Numbered from the stretch's first letter, positions 51,523-61,240 are shown. The stretch: DNA of 64,000 nucleotides from Bacteroidales bacterium UBA2861 (GCA_002350615.1 DEFD01000027.1:28018-92017); one strand, 5' to 3'. The notes: a model not told the origin generated them from the letters alone. Translations and numbers: made by a program.

Positions 51523-52650
51523 TTAGTCTTCAACAATCTTGTCTTTGTCGTAAAGATGCACTTTCACCTTGCCCTCGAGCACGGCGTAAGCGTTCTCTGC
51601 AAGGGATTCGAGCTCGTTTTCGCCGGGGTAAACCTCGACCGGGGCCACGAATGCCACCCTGCGCCGGATGTCCTCCGTGATGGCCACGCTGTTGGCAGTG
51701 CCGCCCGTGAGAAGAATGACATCCACCTTGCCCTCGACAGTGGCTGCAAGGGAAACGATGTATTTTGCCACATTCAGGCTGAAAGCTTTGATGAAGGTCG
51801 CCGCTTTTTCATCGCCTTCCAGGCCCATGCGTTCTATTTCGGCAAGGTCGTTCGTACCGAAGAAGGCCACCGCCCCGCCCTGGCCGAGCACGCGCTTTTT
51901 TACCTGCGCCTCGGTGTATCTGCCGCTGAAGCACATCTCTATAAGCGGGAAAGCCGGGCAGGAACCCGCGCGTTCCGGAGTGAAAGGGCCATCGCCTCCG
52001 AGGCCATTGTTGGTGTCTATCACCTTGCCGTTCCTGTGAAGGGTTATGGTTATGCCGCCTCCCATGTGGGCCACTATGGCGGTGATGTCGTTCGCGGCAT
52101 GTCCGTGTTCGCGAAGATATTTCTTCACCGTGGCGCGTGAGTTGAGCGCATGGAAGAATGCCCGGCGCGGGAACTCCGGCAAACCGCCGATGCGGCATTC
52201 CGGCAGCATTTCATCAGCCATCGGGGGATCCGCGATATAGGCGTGACATACCCTTGAAGTGTCTCCTTCCTGGGCCAGACGCTCATTCACCATCTCCGCG
52301 ATATCGTCCGCGATAACCGCGGAAAGATTGCAGGCATGGGTGCCGTCCCGGCAGGTGAGAAGCACGTCGCGCATGTCCCGGTTCACCTTGTAAACCCCCG
52401 TTATCACAGGAGAGAAAAGGCCTCCCCGGGCCATGACTATATCTATATCCTTATAATATATGTTCTTGGAACGCAGGAAGTCCGCCACTACATCGCGGCG
52501 CATGGTATCCTGCTGCATCACATGGGAATACGCCGACAGTTCCTCGGCGTTGTGAACGAGTTTCTGTTCGAAGACCTTTCGCCCGTCAACAAAATAGCCG
52601 AGCTTGGTCGATGTAGAGCCGGTGTCAATGGCAACTACCTTTCCTTTCAT
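51523..52650 (-). CDS. buk: Butyrate / branched-chain fatty acid kinase
   Basis: 375 residues. ASKHA acyl kinase: phosphate loop VVAIDTGSTSTKLGYF, IVMARGGLFSPV, ITAIVAHMGGGITITLH, TNNGLGGDGPFTPERAG and VILLTGGTANSV. This is the butyrate kinase rather than the acetate kinase pattern. It converts short acids to acyl phosphates. No phosphotransbutyrylase gene is in the window. As first gene of a buk-fabH-fabK-fabF order it may feed isobutyrate- or isovalerate-type primers to FabH. A -7 box lies at 52705-52698. Confidence 0.92.
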   Translation of the reverse strand: MKGKVVAIDTGSTSTKLGYFVDGRKVFEQKLVHNAEELSAYSHVMQQDTMRRDVVADFLRSKNIYYKDIDIVMARGGLFSPVITGVYKVNRDMRDVLLTCRDGTHACNLSAVIADDIAEMVNERLAQEGDTSRVCHAYIADPPMADEMLPECRIGGLPEFPRRAFFHALNSRATVKKYLREHGHAANDITAIVAHMGGGITITLHRNGKVIDTNNGLGGDGPFTPERAGSCPAFPLIEMCFSGRYTEAQVKKRVLGQGGAVAFFGTNDLAEIERMGLEGDEKAATFIKAFSLNVAKYIVSLAATVEGKVDVILLTGGTANSVAITEDIRRRVAFVAPVEVYPGENELESLAENAYAVLEGKVKVHLYDKDKIVED

Positions 52651-52697
52651 AGTAAGTTTAGTACACTGTTTGCGTTAAACAAAACGCCAACCCGATG

Positions 52698-52705
52698 CAA
52701 ATATA
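52698..52705 (-). promoter_or_regulatory. -7 box of the buk-fab operon
   Basis: Minus-strand TATATTTG; leader of about 40 nt before the ATG at 52650. Confidence 0.6.
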
Positions 52706-52772
52706 AGAATTATTTTCAAAATAGTATGTGCGGCATACTATTTTTGACCGGAGCCGGACTCTTTTCGGAAGG

Positions 52773-54482
52773 TCAGGAAAAACGTTTCCTTGCGGCCGAG
52801 ACCAGAATAAGTGCGGTGAGGAGGAGGAAGACCAGCGTGCAGATGCGGCCGGTAACATCGCCGAGGCGGACAAAGAGAGTCTGCCTTTCTTCTGGATGAA
52901 TCTGCCCGGAAAGGGTTTCCCGGCGCCACCAGTCCGTATGGGATACGATATCGCCGCGTGAATTTATGAAGGCGGATATTCCCGTATTGCCGCAACGGGC
53001 AAGGTCCCGTCTGAGCTCTATGGAACGGAGGGCGGAATAGGCCAGATGCTGCTTGTAGCCAGGGGTATCGCCCCACCATGCATCGTTGGTGATTACCGTC
53101 ATGAACTTCGCGCCTTTGCGCACGTAATCCGTGCAGAATTCACCGTAAACGGATTCGTAGCAGACTGCGCATCCGAATGGTACGAAGCTATTGTCGTCCG
53201 GACTGTAATTCAGCACGTCGGCGCTTCCCTGGCCGACCAGGCGCCCCATAACGTTGCCGAGCAGGTTGTCCAGGGGCACGAAAAGCTTCGGATAAGGAGT
53301 GGATTCCACTCCGACGACCAGTTTGCTCTTATGATATATGTCATAACGCCCGCTCGCATCCATGACTATGGCGCTGTTATGCCCCTGCCGCCAGAAATTC
53401 CTGTCCAGCTCGCGCCACAGGGGTGAAGGAGGCTTCGGGCCTTCGTAGAACTCGTAGGTGGACGCTCCGAAGAGCAGGTTCGCTCCCGGCCAGCTCTCAA
53501 GGAAGGACTTGAAGCTGCGGAAACTGGCGCTGCGGGGCACAGAAGCCAGGAAAATGTCATTGGTGAATGTCTCCGGGGCGATGATAAGCCCGCGCCAGGA
53601 GGCACTGTCGGAAGCGCCACCGGGGCGGACACCCGAAGCCACGGCTGCGTGCAGAGCCGAATCCGCCTGCGCAAGCAGGATGCCGTTCTGCTGCTTCTGG
53701 CTCATGGCCCTGAACTTATGATAGGGGTCTATGTTCGGCTGGACTATGACGGCGTCAATACTTTCGTCCGATGGCTTCCAATAGTGATACAGATGCGCCG
53801 ACGCCGCGATGGGAAGCGCTATCAGCAGGGCAAGCGCCAGCGTGGCGACGCTTTTCCGGTTCCGTGCCAGGAAAGAGCCTTGGGAAGCATTCTTCCAGCC
53901 TTCCAGATATGCCTTGAGAAGGGCGAATATGCCGATGTTGCAGGCCCATATCCAGAGCGAGCCTCCCAGGCTGCCGGTGTACTCGTACCACTGTGCAAGC
54001 ACGGTAGTCCGGGCAAAGGCGTTGCCGAGAACGAGCCAGGGCCAGGATATCTGGGCATGCACGAGATACCAGCGTTCCCAGGCGATCCAGGCGCAAACCA
54101 GGAGTATGTAGGGAAGTGCACCCGCAGCCGGATTGTCGCGGAAGCCCTCCTTAAGATTCGAGGAAAGGACCCTCTTTCCGAGGCGATAGAATCCGAAAAC
54201 CAGGGACATCTGCAGCGCATTTGCCAGAATCGCGAAAACCGCACCGCCGGCAGTTGCGTTCCATACCCACCAGGTAGTGAGCGCGTTCCAGAGGACGAAG
54301 CTGCCGTAATGGACATAACGGAATCCCTTCATGCCGGAGGAGTCGGCAAGATAATCCGCGAACAACAGGGGCACAAAGGCGAAAAGAGCCACCGCTCCCG
54401 TCCCGGGGACAAGCCACGGGATACTCATCAGCACCCCTGAAAGGAGTGCAAGCGCCCATATCTTACTGCATGTTCTGCACAT
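52773..54482 (-). CDS. lnt: Apolipoprotein N-acyltransferase
   Basis: 569 residues from the ATG at 54482, within the RluD-like gene end; longer openings are unlikely. Several N-terminal membrane helices (about 5-220) are followed by a nitrilase-fold periplasmic domain with the Glu-Lys-Cys triad: IIAPETFTND, YHKSKLVVGVE and GCAVCYESVYG. A final membrane helix follows (TLVFLLLTALILVSA). It adds the third acyl chain to lipoproteins, consistent with the many lipoprotein genes nearby. Confidence 0.93.
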   Translation of the reverse strand: MCRTCSKIWALALLSGVLMSIPWLVPGTGAVALFAFVPLLFADYLADSSGMKGFRYVHYGSFVLWNALTTWWVWNATAGGAVFAILANALQMSLVFGFYRLGKRVLSSNLKEGFRDNPAAGALPYILLVCAWIAWERWYLVHAQISWPWLVLGNAFARTTVLAQWYEYTGSLGGSLWIWACNIGIFALLKAYLEGWKNASQGSFLARNRKSVATLALALLIALPIAASAHLYHYWKPSDESIDAVIVQPNIDPYHKFRAMSQKQQNGILLAQADSALHAAVASGVRPGGASDSASWRGLIIAPETFTNDIFLASVPRSASFRSFKSFLESWPGANLLFGASTYEFYEGPKPPSPLWRELDRNFWRQGHNSAIVMDASGRYDIYHKSKLVVGVESTPYPKLFVPLDNLLGNVMGRLVGQGSADVLNYSPDDNSFVPFGCAVCYESVYGEFCTDYVRKGAKFMTVITNDAWWGDTPGYKQHLAYSALRSIELRRDLARCGNTGISAFINSRGDIVSHTDWWRRETLSGQIHPEERQTLFVRLGDVTGRICTLVFLLLTALILVSAARKRFS

Positions 54483-55563
54483 AATTCCTCCATTTGTCAA
54501 GCAGCTGCTCCATATCCTGCGGAAGGACGGAATCGAACTGCAACCATTTCTTGCTCGTAGGATGCTCGAAACCCAGGGTTTTTGCATGCAGGGCCTGGCG
54601 GGGACATATCTCGAAGCAATTGTGGATGAACTGCTTGTATTTCGCATAAATGGTTCCCTGCCTTATCTCGGCGCCTCCATAGCGCTCGTCATTGAAGAGC
54701 GGGTGGCCGATGGACGCCATGTGCACGCGGATCTGATGGGTTCGACCCGTTTCCAGTTTGCATTCTACAAAAGTAATGAATCCGAAGCGCTCCAGCACCT
54801 TGTAATGGGTGACCGCCCATTTTCCTTTTTCCGGATCGTCCACCGGACGGAAACGCAGCCTGTCATTGGGATCCCTCCCGATATAACCTTCTACCGTGCC
54901 CTCGTCTTCTTTTATATTTCCCCATACTATCGCCCTGTAGCGACGGTCCACCGAATGCACGTAGAACTGCTTTGCCAGATGCATCTGGGCATCTTCATTC
55001 TTTGCCACCAGAAGCAGGCCGCTGGTGTCTTTGTCAATCCTGTGCACCAGGATGCCGCCCTTCTCCGGATCAACTGAAGGGGCGTCCGCGGCAGCGGCGG
55101 GGATGCTCTCCTGCCGTCCTGAATCACGGTTCAGATGATACAACAGGGCGTTTACCAGGGTGCCGTCGAAATGCCCGTGACCGGGATGCACCACCATGCC
55201 GGCGGGCTTGTTCACCACCAGCAGGTCGTCGTCCTCATAAACTATATCAAGGGGGATATCCTGCGGCTTAAGGTCCACTCCGCGGCGGCGGTAGGGCATC
55301 ACGAAACGCACCAGGTCGCCGGGACGAACTATGTAGTTGGCCTTGACCGTCTTCTCCCCTACCTGCACGAAACCTTCCTTGATGGCGCACTGGATCCGGT
55401 GACGGGAAGTATCCTCAAGATGCGCCGACATCCATTTGTCGATGCGCACAGGTTCCTGCCCGGCATCCACGCTCAGCCGGAAATGCTCGAACATTTCCTG
55501 ATCCTGCTCGTCTTCAGGTGCAGAATCCAGCCAGTCCGGAGTGATATTCTCGTCCAAAAGCAT
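54463..55563 (-). CDS. RluD-type 23S rRNA pseudouridine synthase
   Basis: 366 residues. N-terminal S4 domain (VRIDKWMSAHLEDTSRHRIQ), then the RluA-family catalytic motif GGILVHRIDKDTSGLLLVAK with its Asp, and CKLETGRTHQIRVHMASIGHP. Probably modifies helix 69 of 23S rRNA like RluD. A Gly/Ala/Asp-rich insert (SIPAAAADAPSVDP) precedes the catalytic strand. The 3' end overlaps lnt by 20 nt. Confidence 0.9.
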   Translation of the reverse strand: MLLDENITPDWLDSAPEDEQDQEMFEHFRLSVDAGQEPVRIDKWMSAHLEDTSRHRIQCAIKEGFVQVGEKTVKANYIVRPGDLVRFVMPYRRRGVDLKPQDIPLDIVYEDDDLLVVNKPAGMVVHPGHGHFDGTLVNALLYHLNRDSGRQESIPAAAADAPSVDPEKGGILVHRIDKDTSGLLLVAKNEDAQMHLAKQFYVHSVDRRYRAIVWGNIKEDEGTVEGYIGRDPNDRLRFRPVDDPEKGKWAVTHYKVLERFGFITFVECKLETGRTHQIRVHMASIGHPLFNDERYGGAEIRQGTIYAKYKQFIHNCFEICPRQALHAKTLGFEHPTSKKWLQFDSVLPQDMEQLLDKWRNYVQNMQ

Positions 55564-55572
55564 CGGGAAGCG

Positions 55573-56358
55573 TCAGAGAGCTGCCACCTTTTCGGGATTG
55601 GTGGTAAGATAAAGGGAGATGCCTGCGCCTTTGGAGAGGGCTCCGATGGCGGAGGAAGGACGCTGCTCATAAACCACGGCGTTCAGGGAATCGCTGTAGT
55701 TGCGGACATCCTTGTCAAAGACCAGACGTACCACATTAAGGGAATTGTCATGGACCGCATCCACCGCACGAAGATATTTCATCCCCACCACATCGGGCAC
55801 ATAGGTCGTGCCTTCGGATGAGTTAAGACCTACGACGAGGTCTATCGGGGATCCGCTGTCCAGCTTGATTCCGGGACGAATTTCGTGGTTGTTATACAGC
55901 TGGCGAAGGACATTGTTGGTCGCGATATCGTTCACATATACAAGCCGTCCGAGAGACAGTCCTTTTGCCATCAGTTCGGATTTGGCCTGGCGCATGGAAA
56001 GCCCGACGAGTGAAGGCATGCTCACCTGTTTTGCAGTCTTGGCATTTATGGTAAGAAGCACCCTGCGGCCCTTTTTCACATGGCTTCCAGCCTTCGGATT
56101 CTGGGCGAACACCGCCCCCTTCTTCATCCTCCGCACATACACGGAATCCCCTATTTCCACGCATACCCCAGCCGAAGCCGCTTCGAACTGCGCCTCCTCG
56201 AAGCTGAGGTTGGTAAAGTCGGGAACGATTATTTCCTTGTTATGACGGGTAACTGCACCCAGGAAGATATTGACGGCCAGAACTATGACAAGAACCGCCG
56301 CCACCGCCAGAAGAAGATTCCTGACTATCCAGTTGTTGAGTATCGCTTTTATGTCCAT
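55573..56358 (-). CDS. Membrane-anchored PASTA-domain protein
   Basis: 261 residues with one N-terminal membrane helix (NLLLAVAAVLVIVLAVNIFL). Three PASTA-like repeats follow, starting IIVPDFTNLSFEEAQFEAAS, VSMPSLVGLSMRQAKSELMA and TYVPDVVGMKYLRAVDAV. Unlike Firmicutes PASTA proteins it has no kinase or transpeptidase domain. It may bind cell-wall fragments in the periplasm. The gene order PASTA-RluD-like is common in Bacteroidota. The -7 box lies 6 nt before the start. Confidence 0.88.
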   Translation of the reverse strand: MDIKAILNNWIVRNLLLAVAAVLVIVLAVNIFLGAVTRHNKEIIVPDFTNLSFEEAQFEAASAGVCVEIGDSVYVRRMKKGAVFAQNPKAGSHVKKGRRVLLTINAKTAKQVSMPSLVGLSMRQAKSELMAKGLSLGRLVYVNDIATNNVLRQLYNNHEIRPGIKLDSGSPIDLVVGLNSSEGTTYVPDVVGMKYLRAVDAVHDNSLNVVRLVFDKDVRNYSDSLNAVVYEQRPSSAIGALSKGAGISLYLTTNPEKVAAL

Positions 56359-56364
56359 ATCCTA

Positions 56365-56372
56365 CAAATATA
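56365..56372 (-). promoter_or_regulatory. -7 box of the PASTA gene, near-leaderless
   Basis: Minus-strand TATATTTG, 6 nt before the ATG at 56358. Confidence 0.65.
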
Positions 56373-56399
56373 AGAATATTTTGCGATATGGACGGCCTT

Positions 56400-59342
56400 C
56401 TACCTAGGTCCTCTGCCGGGGCCGCCCGGACCGCCGTAACCGCCGCGCATCTTGCTGCGGTCGAAGGTTCCGAAACGATAGGTCAGTGAAGCGATGATAT
56501 AGCGGCCGAGCGTATTGTTGACGGTTTCAAGATGGTAGTTGGACGCATCCGTCACCGTGTAGTTCTTTGCCTGGTCAAATATGTCGTACCACTTGACGGA
56601 CAGGGTGAACTTCTTCTTGAAGAGGGTCTTCTGGATTTCAGCGTCCACGACGACCTCGGAAGGCTGATCCGTGGAATAGCCCTCATACCAGTTGTAATTG
56701 CCTTCGCCCTTGAAAGTTATGCCGGGACGTTCCCAGGTCCATATGATGCCGCCGCGGACCTGGTTGTTCCAGGTGGTGGTGCGCGAGGCAGTTTTGCTGA
56801 TGCTGTACCAGGAACGGTTCACGCGGGTGCGGCCCTGAAGGTTGAGCTCGAGGGCGTCGTTGCGATAGGTAAGGCGGAGCCTCTCCATACCGGAAAGGTT
56901 TTCGATGGTGTTCGTCACGAAGTGCTCCTTGAAGTAGTCCTCATCCGCAAAATTCCTGGCGATCTCGTACATGAAGGCGCTGTAATCACCGCTGTCGTAG
57001 GTTGTCATGTCGATGTTGGAGCCTATGTAGGAGGAGGATTTGCTCCAGTTTATACGCGTAAAGTTCGAAAGGGTGAACTTGCGCGACCTGCCCAGCGGTA
57101 TGTTCGCGAAACCGTTCAGGCCCGCATTCGCCGCATCCGGACCGTTGAAGGGCATGGAATACTGTGCGCCGTTGCTGTACCAGCTTGCATTCACGATGGG
57201 GCTCTGGGTATATTCCCCGTTGAAGCGGATATTGAAAGATGCGAAAGTCTTTTTGTTGTTGTAACGGACGTCTCCGCGCAGATAATGACCGAAATAGGGT
57301 TTCAGCCGCAGATTACCGAAACTCACGTTGAGAGGGTCGGTATTATCCGGCACAGGCATGAGTTTGGAGGTGGAGGGCTGGTTGGAAGACCCGCGGTAGA
57401 AAAGCCGTGCGTTCGCGTTTTCGCTGAACTCCCACCAGGCCATCAGGCGGGGAGAAAAACGCCACTGGAAATTGTCGTAGGTCACATCAACCAGGTCCTG
57501 TACCGAAGAATTGTACCTGCGGGTATAGTTGTGCGTCTTCGTGGGCATGGCCGAGAAGCCCGCCTGGGCGCGGGATTTCCCCTTCTGGTACATGAAATTG
57601 AAACCGATCTCCTGACTGGTGCTCTCGTTGACCACCTTGTTGGAATAAACGGAATCAGCCTTGTTCAGGATATTGTCCCAGGTATCTTTGTCCGACTCGG
57701 ACTTGTTCCAGCTGACGCGGTAATTCGCCTCCACATAGAAGTTGCCGCCGAGCGGTTCGGTGTATGTCGCCCTGGCGAAGAGGGATGTGTTGTCGGACAC
57801 CTGTCCGATGGTCTGGTTAACCCTTTCCAGATCTTCCCATCCCGAATCGCCGTTCACCATTATATTGGATATATTCCTGCTGTCCAGTTCGTTATGGCTG
57901 AAGCTGTAGCGTCCCATCAGGGTGAAGGTGCGCCCGGGAATGCCCAGCCGCTGGCGGAAGAGGCCGAAACCGCTGGCAGTGACATTCCTGTTGTCTCCCC
58001 AATTGTGGCTTTCCCCCCTGTTGGTGGAATCCGGAGCGGCTCCGTCCAGGCTGTCCGTGAGGGTATGGTATCTGCTGCTCTGGTTGAAACTGCCTCCGCC
58101 CCAGTTTATACGGGGTTCGAAGAGCACGGAGGTGTTGTCGGAGAATTTATGGTCCATCCGGATGCCGATGCGGTGTCCGTCGGTACGGGTGCTGCTTGCA
58201 CCCTCGGAATGGTAAAGAAGATTTCTGTCGTCAAGATATGTGCGCTTGTCCTGTGTCTCGGTCACATCCTTGTCCGTATTGTTGTAGAGATAGTTGCCGT
58301 TAAGCTCCATCTTGTCGTCGAAAAGCGTCCAGCTGCCATTGGCTCCCGCCATCCAGGATGTGGTGATGCCGTTTCCGCTTCCCCAGCCGCCCTGGCCGCC
58401 GCCCATGCCGCCCTGCCCGCCTCGCATATTGCCCATCATGCTGCCGGAAAGGTCGTTGAAACCGCGGTTGTTGGTGTTGTTGCCGTTCAGGATGACGCTC
58501 AGCTGCTGCTTGTCGGTGAATTTTCCCACAAAAGCAGCCCCCTGCCAGCGCCAGTCGTCGGGGGCTCCGGCGGCTTTCTTGTCGGCCGAAGGCAGGTCGT
58601 GTCCAGCTCCGCCCATGACGTTCCCGAAAGCTCCTTTCATCATCCCGGGCTTGATGGAGATGTCTATCACTTTCTCCTCCTCGCCGTCGTCGATGCCGGT
58701 GAATTCCGCCTGTTCGCTTTTCTTGTTGATCACCTTGAGCTTGTTGATGATCTTGGCAGGGATATTCTTGGATGCGAGCTGGGGATCGTCCAGGAAGAAG
58801 GTCTTTCCGTCTATGGTTATCTTGCTGATTGTCTCGCCGTTGACGCTGATGCTGCCGTCTTCGCCCACCTCGACTCCGGGAAGCTTTTTAAGCAGGTCCT
58901 CAAGCACGTCGTTGTCCACTGTCTTGAAGGAGGACGCATTGTATTCTATGGTATCCTTCTTCACCAGGATCGCGTTGCCCGCCGCGGACACGCTCGCAGC
59001 ATCCAGCATCTGCGTATCCGGGTCCATCTTTAGTTCGCCCAGATCCAGGTCCGCCTTGACGCTGATGTTTTTTTCCAGATTCTTGTATCCGAGCAACTCG
59101 ATTTTGAGCACATATTCCCCGTTGCGCACGTTTTCCAGACGCACTGCGCCGGATTCGCTGCTGAGGGCGTAATTGGAGACTTTCTTCGCACCGGGATGCG
59201 TAAGGGAAACCGTGGCGAACCCCACGGCTTCGCCCGTATAAGAATCTGTAAGTTTGGCACTTACAATATGCTGGGCATAAAGACTGCCGCATGCGAGCAG
59301 GGCCGATACCAGCACGGTGACACTTCTAAGGAGCACTTTCAT
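56400..59342 (-). CDS. TonB-receptor-like outer-membrane beta-barrel protein (PF14905 type)
   Basis: 980 residues with a signal peptide (VLVSALLACGSLYAQ). A CarboxypepD_reg-like domain (about 22-110) and a plug-like region (VDNDVLEDLLKKLPGVEV, SISVNGETISKITIDGKT) precede a large barrel with many aromatic-ended strands. A low-complexity Gly/Met loop (GGQGGMGGGQGGWGSG, about 310-325) and the Gly/Pro-rich C terminus GGYGGPGGPGRGPR are unusual extras. Typical 'outer membrane beta-barrel protein' of Bacteroidota; no SusD partner is adjacent, so the substrate is unknown. Confidence 0.87.
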   Translation of the reverse strand: MKVLLRSVTVLVSALLACGSLYAQHIVSAKLTDSYTGEAVGFATVSLTHPGAKKVSNYALSSESGAVRLENVRNGEYVLKIELLGYKNLEKNISVKADLDLGELKMDPDTQMLDAASVSAAGNAILVKKDTIEYNASSFKTVDNDVLEDLLKKLPGVEVGEDGSISVNGETISKITIDGKTFFLDDPQLASKNIPAKIINKLKVINKKSEQAEFTGIDDGEEEKVIDISIKPGMMKGAFGNVMGGAGHDLPSADKKAAGAPDDWRWQGAAFVGKFTDKQQLSVILNGNNTNNRGFNDLSGSMMGNMRGGQGGMGGGQGGWGSGNGITTSWMAGANGSWTLFDDKMELNGNYLYNNTDKDVTETQDKRTYLDDRNLLYHSEGASSTRTDGHRIGIRMDHKFSDNTSVLFEPRINWGGGSFNQSSRYHTLTDSLDGAAPDSTNRGESHNWGDNRNVTASGFGLFRQRLGIPGRTFTLMGRYSFSHNELDSRNISNIMVNGDSGWEDLERVNQTIGQVSDNTSLFARATYTEPLGGNFYVEANYRVSWNKSESDKDTWDNILNKADSVYSNKVVNESTSQEIGFNFMYQKGKSRAQAGFSAMPTKTHNYTRRYNSSVQDLVDVTYDNFQWRFSPRLMAWWEFSENANARLFYRGSSNQPSTSKLMPVPDNTDPLNVSFGNLRLKPYFGHYLRGDVRYNNKKTFASFNIRFNGEYTQSPIVNASWYSNGAQYSMPFNGPDAANAGLNGFANIPLGRSRKFTLSNFTRINWSKSSSYIGSNIDMTTYDSGDYSAFMYEIARNFADEDYFKEHFVTNTIENLSGMERLRLTYRNDALELNLQGRTRVNRSWYSISKTASRTTTWNNQVRGGIIWTWERPGITFKGEGNYNWYEGYSTDQPSEVVVDAEIQKTLFKKKFTLSVKWYDIFDQAKNYTVTDASNYHLETVNNTLGRYIIASLTYRFGTFDRSKMRGGYGGPGGPGRGPR

Positions 59343-59390
59343 AACTAACTAAAGACGTTTTTATATACGGAAGGTTTAATCCCCGCCTTC

Positions 59391-59951
59391 TTATTTTCTG
59401 ATCCTGTCGGGGTTGGCCGCTACGAACTTCTCCCAGGAAGTCGCCGCCGAAGTGCTCGTGAGCGGGCTTGTAAGCTGATAATAATGGCACATGGCAAGCG
59501 CCAGTGCGTCGGTGGCATCCAGATATTTGCTGCGGATATCTATGCCGAGGGTTTTCTCCACCATCAGGGCCACCTGTTCCTTGGCGGCGGCGCCGTTGCC
59601 GCATATCGCCATCTTGGCCTTTCGGGGAGCGTATTCATAAACCTTTGCGCCGTGCATGAGGGCAGCCACCATGGCACTCCCCTGCGCCCTTCCGAGTTTG
59701 AAAATCACCTGAGCGTTCTTGCCGTAGAAAGGCGATTCTATCGCGAGGTCGTCGGGATTGTACTGTGTGCAGAGCGCCCCGACTTTTTCATGGATGCACT
59801 GCAGCTTGGTGTAGGGATCGGAGATTTTTCGAAGATCCAGCACGCCCATGTCCACGAAATGAGGCTTGCCGGACGCATCTACACGGATGACCCCGAAACC
59901 AAGGAGATTGGTTCCGGGATCGATTCCGAGTATGGTACGTGACTCAGTCAA
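59391..59951 (-). CDS. ruvC: Holliday junction resolvase RuvC
   Basis: 186 residues. RNase H-like fold with catalytic carboxylates in ILGIDPGTNLLGFGV, LAIESPFYGKN and DATDALALAMCHYYQL. Cuts Holliday junctions together with RuvAB. The start overlaps the serS stop by 8 nt. The C-terminal 20 residues (TSTSAATSWEKFVAANPDRI) extend slightly beyond the minimal family length. Confidence 0.95.
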   Translation of the reverse strand: MTESRTILGIDPGTNLLGFGVIRVDASGKPHFVDMGVLDLRKISDPYTKLQCIHEKVGALCTQYNPDDLAIESPFYGKNAQVIFKLGRAQGSAMVAALMHGAKVYEYAPRKAKMAICGNGAAAKEQVALMVEKTLGIDIRSKYLDATDALALAMCHYYQLTSPLTSTSAATSWEKFVAANPDRIRK

Positions 59952-61218
59952 TCTTGTCGAAGCCTGTGTACGGACGCAGGACCTCGGGGATGATTATTCC
60001 ATCCTCAGTCTGGTTGTCTTCCAGGAGGGCGGCCACCACGCGGGGCAGTGCCAGGGAAGAACCGTTGAGAGTGTGGGCGAGCTGCAGCTTGCCGTTTTCG
60101 TCGCGGTAGCGGCAATGGAGCCTGTTGGCCTGATAGGTTTCGAAGTTGGATACGGAAGAAATCTCGAGCCAGCGGCCCTGGGCGGCGCTCCAGAGTTCGA
60201 AGTCGTAAGTGATCGCGGAAGTGAAGGACATGTCGCCGCCGCAAAGACGGAGTATCCTGTACTTGAGACCGAGAGCGTTCACGAGGCTCTCCACATGGGC
60301 GATCATCTCGTCAAGCGCGGCATAGGAATTCTCAGGCTTCTCGATGCGGACGATCTCCACCTTGTCGAACTGATGCAGGCGGTTGAGTCCACGTACGTCC
60401 TTGCCATAGGAACCGGCCTCGCGGCGGAAGCACGGAGTATAGGCGGTAAGTTTCTGCGGAAGCTGGGAATTCTCAAGGATGACGTCCCTGAAGATATTGG
60501 TCACAGGCACCTCTGCCGTGGGGACGAGATAGAAATCGTCCAGACCGACATAATACATCTGGGCTTCCTTGTCGGGAAGCTGGCCGGTACCGAATCCGGA
60601 AGCCGCGTTCACGACTACGGGAGGTTCTGTTTCCTGATATCCGGCCGCGGTGTTGCGGTCCAGGAAGAAATTGATGAGGGCCCTCTGAAGACGGGCGCCT
60701 TTGCCTTTGTAAACAGGGAATCCGGCACCGGTGATCTTCACGCCGAGATCGAAGTCGATGATGTCGTACTTCTTGGCGAGTTCCCAGTGCGGAAGGGCTC
60801 CCTTGGGAAGCTTGACCTCTTCGGGTCCGCCCATCTTCACCACGATATTGTCTTCGGCACCTTTTCCGGGAGGCACGAGCTTATAGGGGGTATTGGGAAG
60901 CAGGACCAGTTGGGCTTCCAGGTCCTTTGCAGCCTGCTCTCCCTTTGCGAGAAGCTCGCTGCTGCGGGTCTTGAGTGCCGCCACTTCGGCTTTAGCAGCC
61001 TCTGCTGCGTCCTTGAGTCCCTGTTTCATGAGCGCGCCGATTTCGGCCGCCTTCTTTTTCTGCTCTGCGAGCAGGGCGTCGCTTTCCTGCTGGAAGCTGC
61101 GGCGCATGGCGTCAAGTTCAAGGACCTTGTCCACTATGGGCTTGGCGTCGAAATTCTTGATTTTGAGTTTCGCGACTATCTCCTCGGGATTGTCGCGGAG
61201 CGCTTTGAGTGTAATCAT
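59944..61218 (-). CDS. serS: Seryl-tRNA synthetase
   Basis: 424 residues. N-terminal tRNA-binding coiled coil (about 30-105, AEQKKKAAEIGALMKQG region) and a class II catalytic core with TAYTPCFRREAGSYGKDVRG (motif 2) and LEISSVSNFETYQANRL plus GSSLALPRVVAALLEDNQ (motif 3). Standard length. The -7 box TATATTTG ends just 4 nt before the ATG, so the message appears leaderless. ruvC overlaps its end. Confidence 0.97.
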   Translation of the reverse strand: MITLKALRDNPEEIVAKLKIKNFDAKPIVDKVLELDAMRRSFQQESDALLAEQKKKAAEIGALMKQGLKDAAEAAKAEVAALKTRSSELLAKGEQAAKDLEAQLVLLPNTPYKLVPPGKGAEDNIVVKMGGPEEVKLPKGALPHWELAKKYDIIDFDLGVKITGAGFPVYKGKGARLQRALINFFLDRNTAAGYQETEPPVVVNAASGFGTGQLPDKEAQMYYVGLDDFYLVPTAEVPVTNIFRDVILENSQLPQKLTAYTPCFRREAGSYGKDVRGLNRLHQFDKVEIVRIEKPENSYAALDEMIAHVESLVNALGLKYRILRLCGGDMSFTSAITYDFELWSAAQGRWLEISSVSNFETYQANRLHCRYRDENGKLQLAHTLNGSSLALPRVVAALLEDNQTEDGIIIPEVLRPYTGFDKID

Positions 61219-61222
61219 AAAG

Positions 61223-61230
61223 CAAATATA
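61223..61230 (-). promoter_or_regulatory. -7 box of serS, leaderless start
   Basis: Minus-strand TATATTTG followed by CTTT and then the ATG at 61218. Confidence 0.7.
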
Positions 61231-61240
61231 CTAAAAAAAA

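Noticed and set aside
56532..59033. Plus-strand ORF of 833 codons
   Set aside because: It lies wholly antisense to the barrel protein gene, has a Val/Gly/His-rich composition and no recognisable domain; a codon-bias shadow.
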